NCBI GenBank assembly: GCA_037043455.1 | Contig: JAWPHD010002618.1 | Coordinates: 184,666-248,665 of the forward strand | DNA length: 64,000 nucleotides | Direction: 5' to 3' | Source: Cyrtodaria siliqua | Taxonomy: Eukaryota > Mollusca > Bivalvia > Adapedonta > Hiatellidae | Shown: positions 25,071 through 63,146 of the stretch, one piece after another | How the letters are laid out: every line of letters begins with the position of its first letter | How positions within the stretch are numbered: position 1 is the first letter of the stretch | Made by a program: the position numbers and the translations under genes | The notes under the pieces: model-generated | Told to the model about the DNA's origin: nothing | What the model saw: only the letters and a program-made list of their open reading frames with translations | Database searches by the model: none

Positions 25071-25209
25071 AGTTTAATAACCAGTGTTTTTGAGATACTG
25101 AAAATATCTCCCTCGGTAGAGAAATGGCCCCGCACTCGTTCTTATATCGGGGCCATTTCTCTACCTCAGGAGATATTTCCCGTATCTCAAAAACACTGGT
25201 TATTAAACT
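25071..25209. mobile_element. Foldback MITE flanked by TTAA
   Basis: Two 62-bp arms (25071-25132 and 25148-25209) are inverted copies with about 57 of 62 positions paired around a 15-nt loop. TTAA flanks TAACCAGTGTTTTTGAGATA and its complement, suggesting a piggyBac/Kolobok-type target. A minus-strand 101-codon frame across it is a by-product. Confidence 0.85.
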
Positions 25210-25379
25210 CTGTATCTCACCAGGGAATAAGGTGAGCAGACAGCTATTCAGGGTTATACTGTCAAAGGTTTTGCTATGAAACTTGATATTTACATTGACG
25301 GAGGTAAGATCTAATCCTCTGACTAATTGCAAACCCCACCCTGCCATTGACCTTGACCTACTGTACAATTTAAAGAAAA

Positions 25380-25600
25380 AATAACTTTCAAAAGGTCTTT
25401 TTGATTGAATGATTTTTGGCGGAGTTACAGGACTTTGAAGTTTTTTTCAAGTTTGAAGCGTTTCTGCTCAGCTACTCAAAACCATTTAATTCGATTTTCA
25501 TGAAAATTGGTAGGAGGTATCAGTAGGATGTCTAGTAATGCATATTATCAGGATGTTCCAGTTGAATGCTTTTTGGTGGAGTAAAGGGACTTAAAAGTTA
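25380..25600. repeat. Family B monomer remnant
   Basis: TTGAATGATTTTTGGCGGAG, TTGGTAGGAGGTATCAGTAGG and GATGTTCCAGTTGAATGC follow the family B order. Confidence 0.55.
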
Positions 25601-27230
25601 TTGAAGTGAACTCCTCCTACGTGACACTATGAAGGACACTTGCATATATAAATTATATTGTCAAGATATTTTTTTTGCTCTGCCACAAAATTATGGTTGT
25701 TTATTCAGGGAGCATCCATCAGTTACACTGATTTTTGAGAAAGGTACCATTCGTCTTAAATTGTGTTTGTGTGTGTTGGGGGCCGAGTAGGTGAAATTCC
25801 AGAGGTACATGTAAGTTTAAAAAATGAGGAGATTTGGATGAATTAAAAAGACATTTGGGTGTGTTAGGGGCATTTATCAGGCTTCAAAGAATGGTAAAAA
25901 GCCCCGCACTATATAGACACCACATTGTGATGGCAGTTTGAATTAAAGACCCATGATTTGTACATTTTTAGCTTCGGTCAGCAGAGCTTATGCGATGGCG
26001 AGTTGTCCGTTGTCCGTCCATTAACTTTCATCTTGTTTACGAGATAAAGACTTCATTATTAATCGGATCTTTACAAAACTTTGCCAATGTCTATATATCA
26101 ATGAAAGCTTGGATGAGTTCAAAAACCATAGCAAATTAGTAATAACGGAGTTATGGCCCTTGTTTTGCTGAAAAATGCCATATTAAGCCTTGTGACCACT
26201 CCAGCACCTTTATTTATTATTTGATCTTTACCAAACTTGCACAGATTGTTAATATCAATGAAAGCTCGGACAGTTTCGAAAACCGGCCAGATTGGATTAG
26301 GAACACCAGAGTTATTGCCCCTGAGTTAACAAAAAATGCTATTTTCTGCCTTGTGACCACTCTAGCACCTCCTTTATTATTTGATCTTTACCAAACTTGC
26401 ACATATTGATAATACTAATGAAAGCTTGGACAAGTTGAAAAAACAGCTAAATTGGGTCAGTAACACCAGAGTTATGGCCCTTGTTCTTTCTGAAAAATGC
26501 CATTTTCTACCTTGTGAGCACTTTAGCACTTCATTTATTATTTGATCTTTACCAAACTTGCACAGATTGTTAATATCAATGAAAGCTCGGGTAATTTTGA
26601 AAACCAGCCAATTCAGATTAGTAACACCGGAGCTCTGGCCCTTGTTTAATCCCCTGAAAAATGCCTTTTTCTGCCTTGTGAACACTCTAGCACCTTCATT
26701 TATTATTTGATCTTTACCAAACTTACACAGATTGATAATATCAATAAAAGCTTGGAAAAGTTGAAAAACCAGCTAAATTGGGTCAGTAACGCCAGATTTG
26801 TTATGGCCCTTGTTCTTTCTGAAAAATACCATTTTCTACCTTGTGAACTCTTTAGCACCTTCATTTATTCTTTGATCTTTACCAAACTTGCACAGATTGT
26901 TAATATCAATGAACGCTCGGACAAGTTTGAAAACCAGCCAATTCAGATCAGTAACACCGGAGCTATGGCCCTTGTTTTTCCCCCTGAAAAATGCCATAAA
27001 ATGTTCTGCCTTGTGAACACTCTAGCACCTTCATTTATTATTTGATCTTCACCAAACTTACACCAATTGTTATTATCGATGAATACTCAGACAAGTGTGA
27101 AAACCTGCCAAATTGAATGAGTAACAGTAGAGTTATGGCCTTGATTTGCTGAAAAATGTCATTCTGCCTTGAGAACAGTCTTGCACCTTCATTTATTATT
27201 TGATCTTTACCAAACTAACACAGATTGTTA

Positions 27231-27510
27231 CTAGGCCAAAAATAAAATTATGTTTGTTTCCCCTTCCCGACCGACCCACCGAAATTGCCGCGACCCGAAT
27301 TATTTTTTCGACACTGGCGAAAAAAAAAAATATATATTTTTTTTTTTTTTTTTTTTTTGTCTTAAATGTGTCTTATAGGTAGCATGTATTCCAGTTTTGA
27401 TCTCAAATAAAAGAAATGAAATAAAAAAAATATTTTACCTACCTACCTACCCAACCCTTTTTTGCATGGGTCAGGAAGGGGAAACAAACATAATTTTATT
27501 TTTGGCCCTA
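27231..27510. mobile_element. 274-bp MITE, GGCC ends, 3-bp TSD CTA
   Basis: Element 27234-27507 has ~35-bp inverted ends (GGCCAAAAATAAAATTATGT then TTGTTTCCCCTTCC) flanked by CTA on both sides, with CCGACCGACCC and CCTACCTACCTACC inside. GGCC ends and a 3-bp target fit PIF/Harbinger-type MITEs. Inserted in a family A monomer after CAGATTGTTA. Confidence 0.8.
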
Positions 27511-28043
27511 TCAGTATAAATTCATAAAAAATTGAAAACCAGCCAAATCGTTTAAGTAACACCAGAGTTACGGCCCTTGATTTAGTTAAAAATGTATTTT
27601 GCCTCATTAAGGCAATAGGGCTTTCATTTGGACAGATTTTAATGAAACTGCAGGGATGATCAGTATCAAATCTAGTTATGTATATCAACACCATGTTCCA
27701 GTTGAATGATTTTTGGCAGAATTATGGCCTTTTAAAGGTTTTACTACACAAACTTTGTCCAGACTTTTTTGCCTGAACCCCTAGCCGGATTTCAGAGAAA
27801 CTTTGCAGCGATGATTAGTACCAGGCCTAGTGTTGCATATCATCACTATGTTCTGCTTAAATGATTTTTGGCTGGGTTTCAATGTTTTACTACAAACTTT
27901 ATCTGGACTGTTTCTCTTGATCCCCAGCTGGATTGCATCGAAACTTTGTAGGGATGATCAGTACCAAGCCTAGTTATGCATGTCATCACCATATTTTGTT
28001 GGTTGAAAGATATTTGCCTGAGTTATTGCCCTTTAAAGGTTTT

Positions 28044-29146
28044 AATACCAGTGCTCAAAGAAAATTATTTTAAGAGACAGGCCCAGGGCTTGTTGCTTCT
28101 GAAAATGGACAGGCCCCGATTTGAAATGGACAGGCCCTGATTTGAAATGGACAGGCCCTGATTTAAAATGGAAAGGTCCAATATTTTTTTCTTATTGGAA
28201 ATGTGTCTTTATTCACTTTTATAGCACACATTAATTTTGTTACGTATGTATTAATCAAGCTCAGAACCTCCTCTGACTATATTTTTCTTTTTGCTACCAC
28301 TTTATGCTCCCTGGTCAGCAGACTTATTTACCATTTCGTTTAAAATATGTTAGAATAGAATATTACATAGTAATTTATAACCAATGCAATGGAGAGTACT
28401 AGCACTTCTGCCAAACGATAATAATCAGAGCCGACTTGGTGAAACTGGAGCTAAACTTGGAGCCAAATTTTTAATGAGGTTTTATGAGACTATCAGAGCC
28501 TCCTCTGGCTATATTTTTTCTTTTTGTCACCACTTTCTCCAAGTTAAGAATTATGAGCCTAGACTAGAATTCATTTAAAAGTAGGATTCCAGGAACTCCT
28601 TACACCTTAAATAATGAATAGAAATATACTTTATATCTGTATTTATACATATACAGTATATATATTTTTCTTTCCACCAACATGTATTTGTAAAGGACAG
28701 TTTTTCTTATTTGATTATTTAAAAAAAAATAAAAAAAATAAAAAAAAATAATATATCCGAAATTATGTACCATCCGAACTACTATGACACCGCACTTTTA
28801 CGGCCCGAACATTTCACAAACATTCAATCGAAATATCAGCAATAACGATTTTTTTTCATGCGTTAGTGTGTTTTTAATGACAAAAACGTTATTTCTTATC
28901 ACAAAGGAAAGAAAACACAACCCTAATAGCAGAATAATGAGTTTTACGTCAACAATTGTCGACCTCAAAGTTGTGACAAACTGCCGACACGAAGCCAGGC
29001 AAAATATTCAAACTTCTTATTGTTTCAATGTGTGTATAACAGATTTTAATTACTTTATTGCAAGTGTTTTCACAGTTCACAATACACATGGGAGTATTTT
29101 GTCTTGAGGAACTTGAGCTTGAGATCGAGTAAAACTGTTTTTTTGG

Positions 29147-29182
<36 letters not shown>

Positions 29183-29282
29183 CAGGCCCGACGGGCTCCT
29201 CGTCTGCAAAATGAGACAGGCCCGGAATGGATTTCGAGGAGCCCCGGGCGTCGGGCTATCCTATTTCTTGAGCACTGAATAC
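28044..29282. mobile_element. 1.23-kb non-autonomous DNA transposon, TIR CAGTGCTCAA, 5-bp TSD AATAC
   Basis: Element 28049-29277 begins CAGTGCTCAAAGAAA and ends TATTTCTTGAGCACTG, flanked by AATAC on both sides. Subterminal ATGGACAGGCCC repeats and a GCCCCGGGCGTCGGGCTAT end resemble the element at 15310. Removing it restores the family B string GGTTTTAATACACAAA. Contains a 30-nt T run (29150-29179) and an internal duplicated TCCTCTG.CTATATTTTT.CT segment. Confidence 0.88.
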
Positions 29283-29917
29283 ACAAAAGTTCTCCTGAAC
29301 CGCTGACCGGATTTCAGTGAAACTTTGCAGGGTAATCAGTATCAGGCCTAGTTGTGCTTGTCATCGTCATATTCCGGTTGAATGATTATTTGTGGAGTTA
29401 TAGCCCTTTAAACGTTTTGATATACAAACTTTATCCAGACTAGTCTCTTCTGAACTCGTGGAAGAATTTCAACGAATTTTGGCAGGGATGATGAATACCA
29501 AGCCTGGTTGCGCCTATCATCGCTGTGTTCTGGTTGAATGAGTTAAGGCCTAATATACAAAAACTTTATCCAGAAAAGTTTTCCTGAACCACTGGCTGGA
29601 TTTCAGTGAAACTTGGCTGAGAATGATCATTACCAAGCCTAGTTGCACATGTTGTTGGTGTGTTCCCCATCAAAGACTCCATATAGCCAGTATAACGATA
29701 CAGGCTGTCTTGGGCCTCTTGTATTTAATTTTGCATCATGCAGTTTGAATAATTTCTATATTTTTAACTCGTGGGCATATATCCACTATTTTTAACTCTT
29801 TTTTTTTCATAAAAAACTCTCCAATCTTACCGTTCTTATATTTAATTTTCGAAATGCTAATCATGTAATGCCATTTATATTTATTTCAGTGGAAGGATCT
29901 AGGTCATCCAGCCAGCC

Positions 29918-56342
<26,425 letters not shown>

Positions 56343-57590
56343 ACAAATGAATGAGTAGCGTTAATGAGTAGTGTTATGCTGCTCACACTTTCTGATGTTA
56401 CGTAATGTTCAGTTGTGTTCATCTGGATTTGACATTGATTTTGATGAATAGTGGTCATTTGGCAAATTGTTCATATGGTCACTTCAGATTTCCTAATTGA
56501 GTATGATTACTTCCGATTGTTTAAAAGTATTTGAGGGATAGACTTCTAATGATGGATAAACTGAATACAAATCATTTGTTTGTGTTATAAATCAGTAAAA
56601 CAGCCTAACAATATTCATGTATATCATTATCACGGCTGGCTGTTCTTAAAGGGCTTTTTCTAGATTTTTTTCAAATGTTCTAATCCATTATGAATTATTA
56701 TCAGTCAAAGTTTTGTTTTAGAACCATGGTTTTCAGGTCTAAAATTTGAATTCACCATCAATTTTGAATGATATTGGACTTAAAATGTTCATCTTAACCC
56801 TGGAGTGTAACCTAGGACAGGACATATTACTTTGCAGAATGATGTTTTGTTGTTAAATAAGGGGTCATTTTCAGCTCATTCAGTTTGCAGAATAGAAAAT
56901 ATTAATATTTAGCAATGTTAAGTTGGACCCCTAGACACCTAATGTTCACTTTTCACACAATTAAGTCCAGAAATCATGTAAGTTATATAACTATTGATTT
57001 TGCAACAAAATCAGATGATTCTCAAATGATGCCTGTAATATGATACTTATGTAAAGGAGCAGCATTCTTATTGAAGAATCATATATGTATTAAATGAGAA
57101 TTATGTAAAAATTTAAAAATATTTTTTTCAAGAAAAGTATATGAAACTATGCATGTTTAACAAAGGATTTTTTATGAATTGATCCTTACAAGAAAATTCT
57201 ATGAAATATTAATTTGATAAATTCTATGAAATATTTTAATTTGATTTTAATTTAGTTTATTTAATATGTGGCTTCTTTTATATAGGAATTATATGAGAAT
57301 ACATCCATGTTTATTATTGAACTCCCTTTGTTTCTGATACTCAATCAACACCTTGGTGCCACCAACATTGTGTTGTGCTGTGTCAGAAAGTGATTTTATA
57401 ACCAACACCAAAAATGTTTTGTTGATTTATTCTGTACATTCCTTTAATATGTAAATGTGTATATTATATAGCTTACTTTTTAAAGAATTCACCATTTCTG
57501 TACTTGTTGGTTTGTATGTGTATAGTGAAAATGACTATAATCAAAATGTGTACATATCATAATAAACTAATAAATGAACAATATAGTCCC
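56343..57590 (+). other. Likely 3' UTR of the kinase gene with poly(A) signal
   Basis: AT-rich sequence without open frames or recognised repeats follows the stop. AATAAA at 57561-57566 (in an AATAAACTAATAAATG context), with a GT-rich stretch near 57640-57690, makes a plausible cleavage region and a 3' UTR of about 1.2 kb. Other ATTAAA-like hexamers (near 57088) could be alternative sites. Confidence 0.6.
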
Positions 57591-57889
57591 AACTAATGGA
57601 CTTTACAAAGTATACACACTGTATAGAAGTATATTCAGATTGTATGGACATTTTGGTGGTTAATTTACTTCACTGTATCATTGTGTTAACAATAGTGATC
57701 AAAATAGTTATTTTAAAAATGACATTACATATCCAAGAAGGGCAATGGGATCTAGTGGTGTCTGAAAGGTGGCGAGTCTGAAGGCATCGCTGCAAAACAC
57801 TGTACTTTGAGTATAGTTAGTAGAGTGATCCGGGATTGCTCTGTATCGTCTTCCATCTAGGAGCAGTCTAAATAAATACTGGGTTGATG

Positions 57890-58009
57890 AGGAAGTGTCA
57901 ATTCTTACGGATGGTGGGTGGTCTGCCTCCACCACAAAAAAAATGACCGTCATATATAACCTTACATGTGTTGAAAATGACGTAAAACATCATACAAACA
58001 AACAAATGG
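57890..58009 (+). mobile_element. tRNA-derived SINE (family 1, copy b, 5'-truncated)
   Basis: AGGAAGTGTCAATTCTTACGG, GGTCTGCCTCCACCACAAAA, then GTTGAAAATGACGTAAAACA and an (ACAA)n tail match 16930-17068. Confidence 0.7.
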
Positions 58010-58242
58010 GTTGATGAGCCATTGAACAACAGTTAAGCTCATTTTTGTCTCGCCGTTTTCAAGAAAAAATGGGGAGACGTACTTTACTTTATGACAAAGG
58101 TAAAGTCATCAGTGTTAACTTGTTTTTGCTTTAGCTCTGTCTCTCAGTAACTGCATGCACTGGATTAACCAAACTTGAATCATATTTATATTTTGAGTAA
58201 GACGGCTCATTACTGATCGTGCTTATTGGGTAAGACAGCTCA

Positions 58243-58365
58243 CTTAACCCTTAACCCGCTACTTATATATATAATGGACTGTTCTTTCTGTTACTCGCAG
58301 GCTGATCTGGGTTAACAACGGATGCAACTGCTGTAATAGTCGTGCTTAGCAGGTTAAGGGTTAAG
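58243..58365. mobile_element. 123-bp MITE-like inverted repeat
   Basis: CTTAACCCTTAACCCGCT at 58243 and AGCAGGTTAAGGGTTAAG ending 58365 are inverted copies. Confidence 0.65.
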
Positions 58366-58717
58366 GAGAGTGGTTTTACAAATAATCCTGGCTTTTACGA
58401 ATCATTAATTTCATAAATTAAAAGATTTTTTGTGTGAGTTTTTCAGGAACTACAAACACTAATCAACTTGAATCATGCTTGTATATTGGGTGCTACAGCT
58501 CAGTGAAGTAGAGATGTTCCACAAATGGCCTTGACTGACTTTGTCAATTTAATGCAAAGTTGTTGTTACTTGTTTTTTTCTTAGGTCTTAAATCCACTAG
58601 GTCCTCTAAACTTGGATCAAAGTTTTATATTGGGGAGCCCCACTCTGACAAAGGTTCCAGACATGACCTTGACCTTGATTTTTATGGGCAAATTTTTTGT
58701 TTTTGCATTTAGCTCTT

Positions 58718-58886
58718 AGAGCTATTCCATTAAAACATAATGGGACCCCAGGCAGGCACTTTGAACACCCACCCATAGATGCAAAATTGAGTTAAGAGAA
58801 CCAAATTACGAAAAATCGGGTTCACCCATAGATGTTTATTAAATTGCCTTTCTTGGGTCCCGGGTATATTTTAAGGGAATAGCCCT
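58718..58886. mobile_element. ~170-bp MITE, copy 1 of 2
   Basis: Ends AGAGCTATTCCATTAAAACA / GGGAATAGCCCT are inverted; the interior (GAACACCCACCCATAGATGC, GGGTTCACCCATAGATG) matches the copy at 61112-61286. Confidence 0.75.
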
Positions 58887-58889
58887 TAT

Positions 58890-60310
58890 TTCTAAATCTA
58901 GTTGTGGTCAGGCGAGATATGTGAATCTTGTTCATCTATTTAGCCTGACAGACATATTAACAAAGTGCTGAATTAAGTGGAAGCCAAGTTATTTGTAAAT
59001 AATGAATGTGTGCAATGCTGTTGAAACAATTACCATGTTTATCTCGGTCTATACAAGTACATAAGTATGAAAGTGCAAATATGGAGGTTAGTTTTATTCT
59101 AACTTTCAAATCGTTGAAAGTTGACTTTTTTTTCTTTAACATAAGTGTTATGGTAAATTGGCTCAGATAAAATGAGTAAAACTAACCTGTAAAAAAACAA
59201 CACAGGACTGACCATTCTTTATTTACGCAATAGCGGAACAAGACAACAAAAGGATTAGAGATGACGTATTTCAAAAAGAAACACCTTATTGGATTGTTTA
59301 CAAAGAAAATAGAGAGATCTAGATGAAAGCTGTAGTTTTTGTTACATCATTACATTCAATTCAATTACATATATACATATATTATAACTAGTGTGTAGTT
59401 TCCATGTGAGTGGTGACAGCAGGACATTTGTGGCTTTTGTGTTTGGTAGAGAATTTGCTTTTCTCCGAAGGTGTGAAGGTTCTAGGCCCATTCATATTTT
59501 CATTTGTTGTTGTAGATCGAGGATGAGCCTGGAATGTTAATTACCGGTTTTAATTCAAATATTTTTTTGTTGATGTGCAGTTTAGCTCATTTGACTCGAT
59601 TGAAGTTAAAAAATGCAATATTCGTAGGCCTGCAATTTAAATTTCCTTGATCTCTGCATTATCTGAGTTATTTATGGTGGTAGGGAACACAGTTGTCACT
59701 GGTTTCTGATCTGTGTTTCGTTTTAAGGTATGCGGATGTGTGCGGATTCTCTGTTTTGAATGGGACATTTCCTAATTGTATGGATCTTGTACATTTCATC
59801 TTTGGATGCTTTTTCGCACACCAATGTTATCATGACTGTTAGTGTGTTGAAAAAAAATATTTGTCAAACTGAAAGAACGATCCTGGAGTTTTGTTTGGTT
59901 TATGCGCTGGAGAGCTGATATCATGTCTTCATCTTGCGATGAAGACCCTTGCAGTTTCCCAAGGGCACCTCATGCCTTCAATACCAATATAAAAAATGGC
60001 AGCGATTGTGTTAACAATTCCTTGAGGAAACCTTTGATTACTTCATACCTGTGTTTTCATTGTGTTTCATTACAATCAATTTTCCAACATTTTGATAATC
60101 ATTGATTTAATTTTTAACAAATTAATTTGTTTTTACTTGTTGCATACTTCAATTTCAAGGCAGTGAAGGTGTGTCCCCTGTCAGAAATCCAAGTAATACT
60201 GGGGGGAAATAAATCATGAGTGTAAAATGTTATGCATAAAACAATTTCATTAGGAAATTATTTTTTTGATTGACTATTGAACATTTTGATTTAGGAAAAG
60301 CATGACATTG
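58890..60310. other. Downstream DNA, no gene seen
   Basis: AT-rich; the 67-codon frame at 59902-60105 has no recognisable domain. Confidence 0.4.
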
Positions 60311-60328
60311 AATTCACAGAAAAACTTG

Positions 60329-60750
60329 AGTATAGGTTATTATTGATAACTTGAGAATAGGTTATTATTGATAACTTGAGTATAGGTTATTATTGATAAC
60401 TTGAGTATAGGTTATTATTGATAACTTGAGTATAGGTTATTATTGATAACTTGAGTATAGGTTATTATTGATAACTTGAGTATAGGTTATTATTGATAAC
60501 TTGAGTATAGGTTATTATTGATAACTTGAGTATAGGTTATTATTGATAACTTGAGTATAGGTTATTATTGATAACTTGAGTATAGGTTATTATTGATAAC
60601 TTGAGTATAGGTTATTATTGATAACTTCAGTATAGGTTATTATTGATAACTTGAGTATAGGTTATTATTGATAACTTGAGTATAGGTTATTATTGATAAC
60701 TTGAGTATAGGTTATTATTGATAACTTGAGTATAGGTTATTATTGATAAC
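60329..60750. repeat. 25-bp minisatellite, about 17 copies
   Basis: Unit ATAGGTTATTATTGATAACT then TGAGT, nearly invariant (one TTCAGT, one GAATAG variant). Confidence 0.97.
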
Positions 60751-61111
60751 CTAACTTGATACTCGGGCAATAAAATAGTCATTGGTTTATTTTTTCATTA
60801 TTTTGTTTTAGTAAAAAGCTCACTCCAACAATGAAGAGTTCATAGTTTGTGTTGACCCTTTGAAGGTATACATACAATGAGAAACTAATCATTAATACTG
60901 AACATTCCAATTCCTTAAAATGTTTCCTCAGGTAAAAGTTGGATAGCCTGTTAAAATTCTATACTAGGCTATAGTTTGGATTAAGACACAGATTTTGTCA
61001 TCGTCGGATACCCACGTGTGATTCGATCAAAGATAGTGGAGAGTAACGGAACGAATCACACGAGGATTTCCGATGAGATTTTGTGTTCAAGGATCAATAG
61101 TGGATAGACTC

Positions 61112-61286
61112 GGGGCCATTTCATTTAAACATACATGGGACCTCAGGAAGGCACTTTTGAAGTTGAACACCCACCCATAGATGCATAATTTAGTTTAAAG
61201 AACCACATTTTGGAAATAGGGTTCACCGTAGAGGTTTATTAAAGTGCCTTCCTGGAGTCCCGGGTATGTTTTAATGGAATAACCCT
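61112..61286. mobile_element. ~175-bp MITE, copy 2 of 2
   Basis: GGACCTCAGGAAGGCACTT and its inverted AAGTGCCTTCCTGGAGTCC flank the same interior as the 58718 copy. Confidence 0.75.
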
Positions 61287-61289
61287 TAA

Positions 61290-62257
61290 CATGATTTTGA
61301 AATCTATCATAACTTGTGTGCTGTTAGGTTCGTCTTTATATTTTACAGAAACTGTTGATAAACGATTTATGTTACATGTTTTTAACATAATTATTAAATC
61401 TAATATTATATTTAATATAGGTATTTTAAAATTACAATATTTTATAGTGTGATGTAGAATGTAGTGTTTATAAACAGATGTTTGTATGTGAGGATTCAGA
61501 CTCACAGAGTTGTACGTTTTGCATTCCATGATCTTTATTGAATACATTCCATTCTAACACACAAATGGCAATATGAGACTGTTAATATTTGAGCCACTGC
61601 ATTGGATCAGCATGGACTTGGTCATAAACATCCGTAACTTCAAAAGCATTACAGGTAGAAATGTTGCTTACCTAAATGTATATCATCCTAATTGGTCACA
61701 GCACTTCAGATAACTGATATACATTGGACATGTGCAGAACATTTTTGGAAAGCTTTCCTCTTGGAATGTAGTAATGTTGTTTAGCGCAGATAAAATTATT
61801 TGAGTCGCGCCCTGGCAATCTTAAGGGTTACGTGTTTTGTAATGACCTCTTCTAGAATCACCTCAGCAGACTCGCAGAATCGGTCTGACTTGCTCGGTAC
61901 CGACTCGATTATGTTACAAAGCTATACAAAATAATATAACATAAGATAAGCCACTGTTTATACTTAAGTAAGCAGGATGCATTATGTGTATAAGACGATT
62001 GAATAGATGTATGGAAATTGGAGGGGAGGATTCAAATGTAAACGTTTATAACTGTAGAAACTAAAATACTTGAATTGTTCATACGCTATTGTATGCCATG
62101 AGCCAGTAGATAACTGAATCACTGTAAGTTTCATGGTAATCACTCGCATATTTTGACACCAATATCTACAGTCCCAGAGGTATAGGTATATTTCCAAGTC
62201 ATGAGTTTTTGCATGCCAGGGCTCACTAATGTTTAACATTGTTAGTTAATTGTAAAC
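61290..62257. other. No gene seen
   Basis: AT-rich, stop-dense; no repeat recognised. Confidence 0.4.
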
Positions 62258-62417
62258 ATATCCAGGGCATGAAAATTCCACTCGTCCGCTCGGTCATGAC
62301 GTCATTGATGCAGGCCGAGTAGAAATTCAGATAAATTCTTTAACAATTTATCCATTTGACCGTTCAAATGTTATGTAGGACGAGTAACTAAGAAATACAT
62401 TTTCCTGCCCTGATACC
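62258..62417. mobile_element. 150-bp MITE, CAGGGCA ends, near-exact 5-bp TSD
   Basis: Element 62263-62412 starts CAGGGCATGAAAAT and ends ATTTTCCTGCCCTG, flanked by ATATC and ATACC (one mismatch). Confidence 0.65.
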
Positions 62418-62419
62418 TC

Positions 62420-63130
62420 ATGGCTTGTATTTTTTAACACAAATATGACAATGTACCAATTTAAAACAAATCCTGATATCCATTATACATGATGCTGCAG
62501 AGGTAAATTAGTGTGCCTACACCTGTCTTTCACTTGTTGCCTTGTCATAATTGGTGTTCCTTAAAACCCCAATTCAGTTCACTTGTCATAATCACACTAT
62601 TTATGACCATGTTGTAAAATGATTATGTCACGATATATACTCATCTGTTGTACATTATTCATTTTTATATTTCATACAAAATAAATTAACACAAATTAGT
62701 TTGTGTTTTTTTGTGTTTTTTTTCCCCCCCGAGTTGGAAAAATATGCAGGTGAGAGAAATGAAAGTAAAAAACGAACAGAAATTTCATCAAACCCACAAA
62801 GAGTGATTCCCTACGGAACCTGTATGCACCGCTTATGTCTATGATTATCATATGCTAAGAAATTTGAATAACCAAATATTTTAGTCTCGAAAATAACAAA
62901 AACATTAAAGATGCGATGTATCTATGAAGTTTGAAAAGCTCTGGGACTGATACACGAGTAATGAAGTAACCAAAAAATGTAATTAAGGAAATTTGAAAAG
63001 TCGTTCACATTGGCCTACTTGTTATGTACCTGTCTTCAGGCAGTACGTATTATTTTGTGGCGTCGTCCATCCGTTGGTCTTCTGTCTGTTCATTAACTTT
63101 CAACTTACACATGATTGTGACTAATAATTT
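62420..63130. other. No gene seen
   Basis: AT-rich; a GTCGTCCATCCGTTGGTCTTC stretch at 63062 resembles the post-head part of the modular elements. Confidence 0.35.
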
Positions 63131-63146
63131 CAATTTCAGTCTATAT

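Larger units (their letters stand above)
25966..29725. repeat. Composite modular element: head, family A array, family B array, tail
   Basis: A worn head (TTTTTAGCTTCGGTCAGCAG, GGCGAGTTGTCCGTTGTCCG) starts at 25966. Family A monomers fill 26036-27640 (units with CTTGTGACCACTCTAGCACC in the first part), family B 27620-28048 and 29283-29700, and a tail CTTGGGCCTCTTGT ends near 29725. Two younger elements are inserted (27231-27510 and 28044-29282). No host coding; its open frames are repeat frames. Confidence 0.75.
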
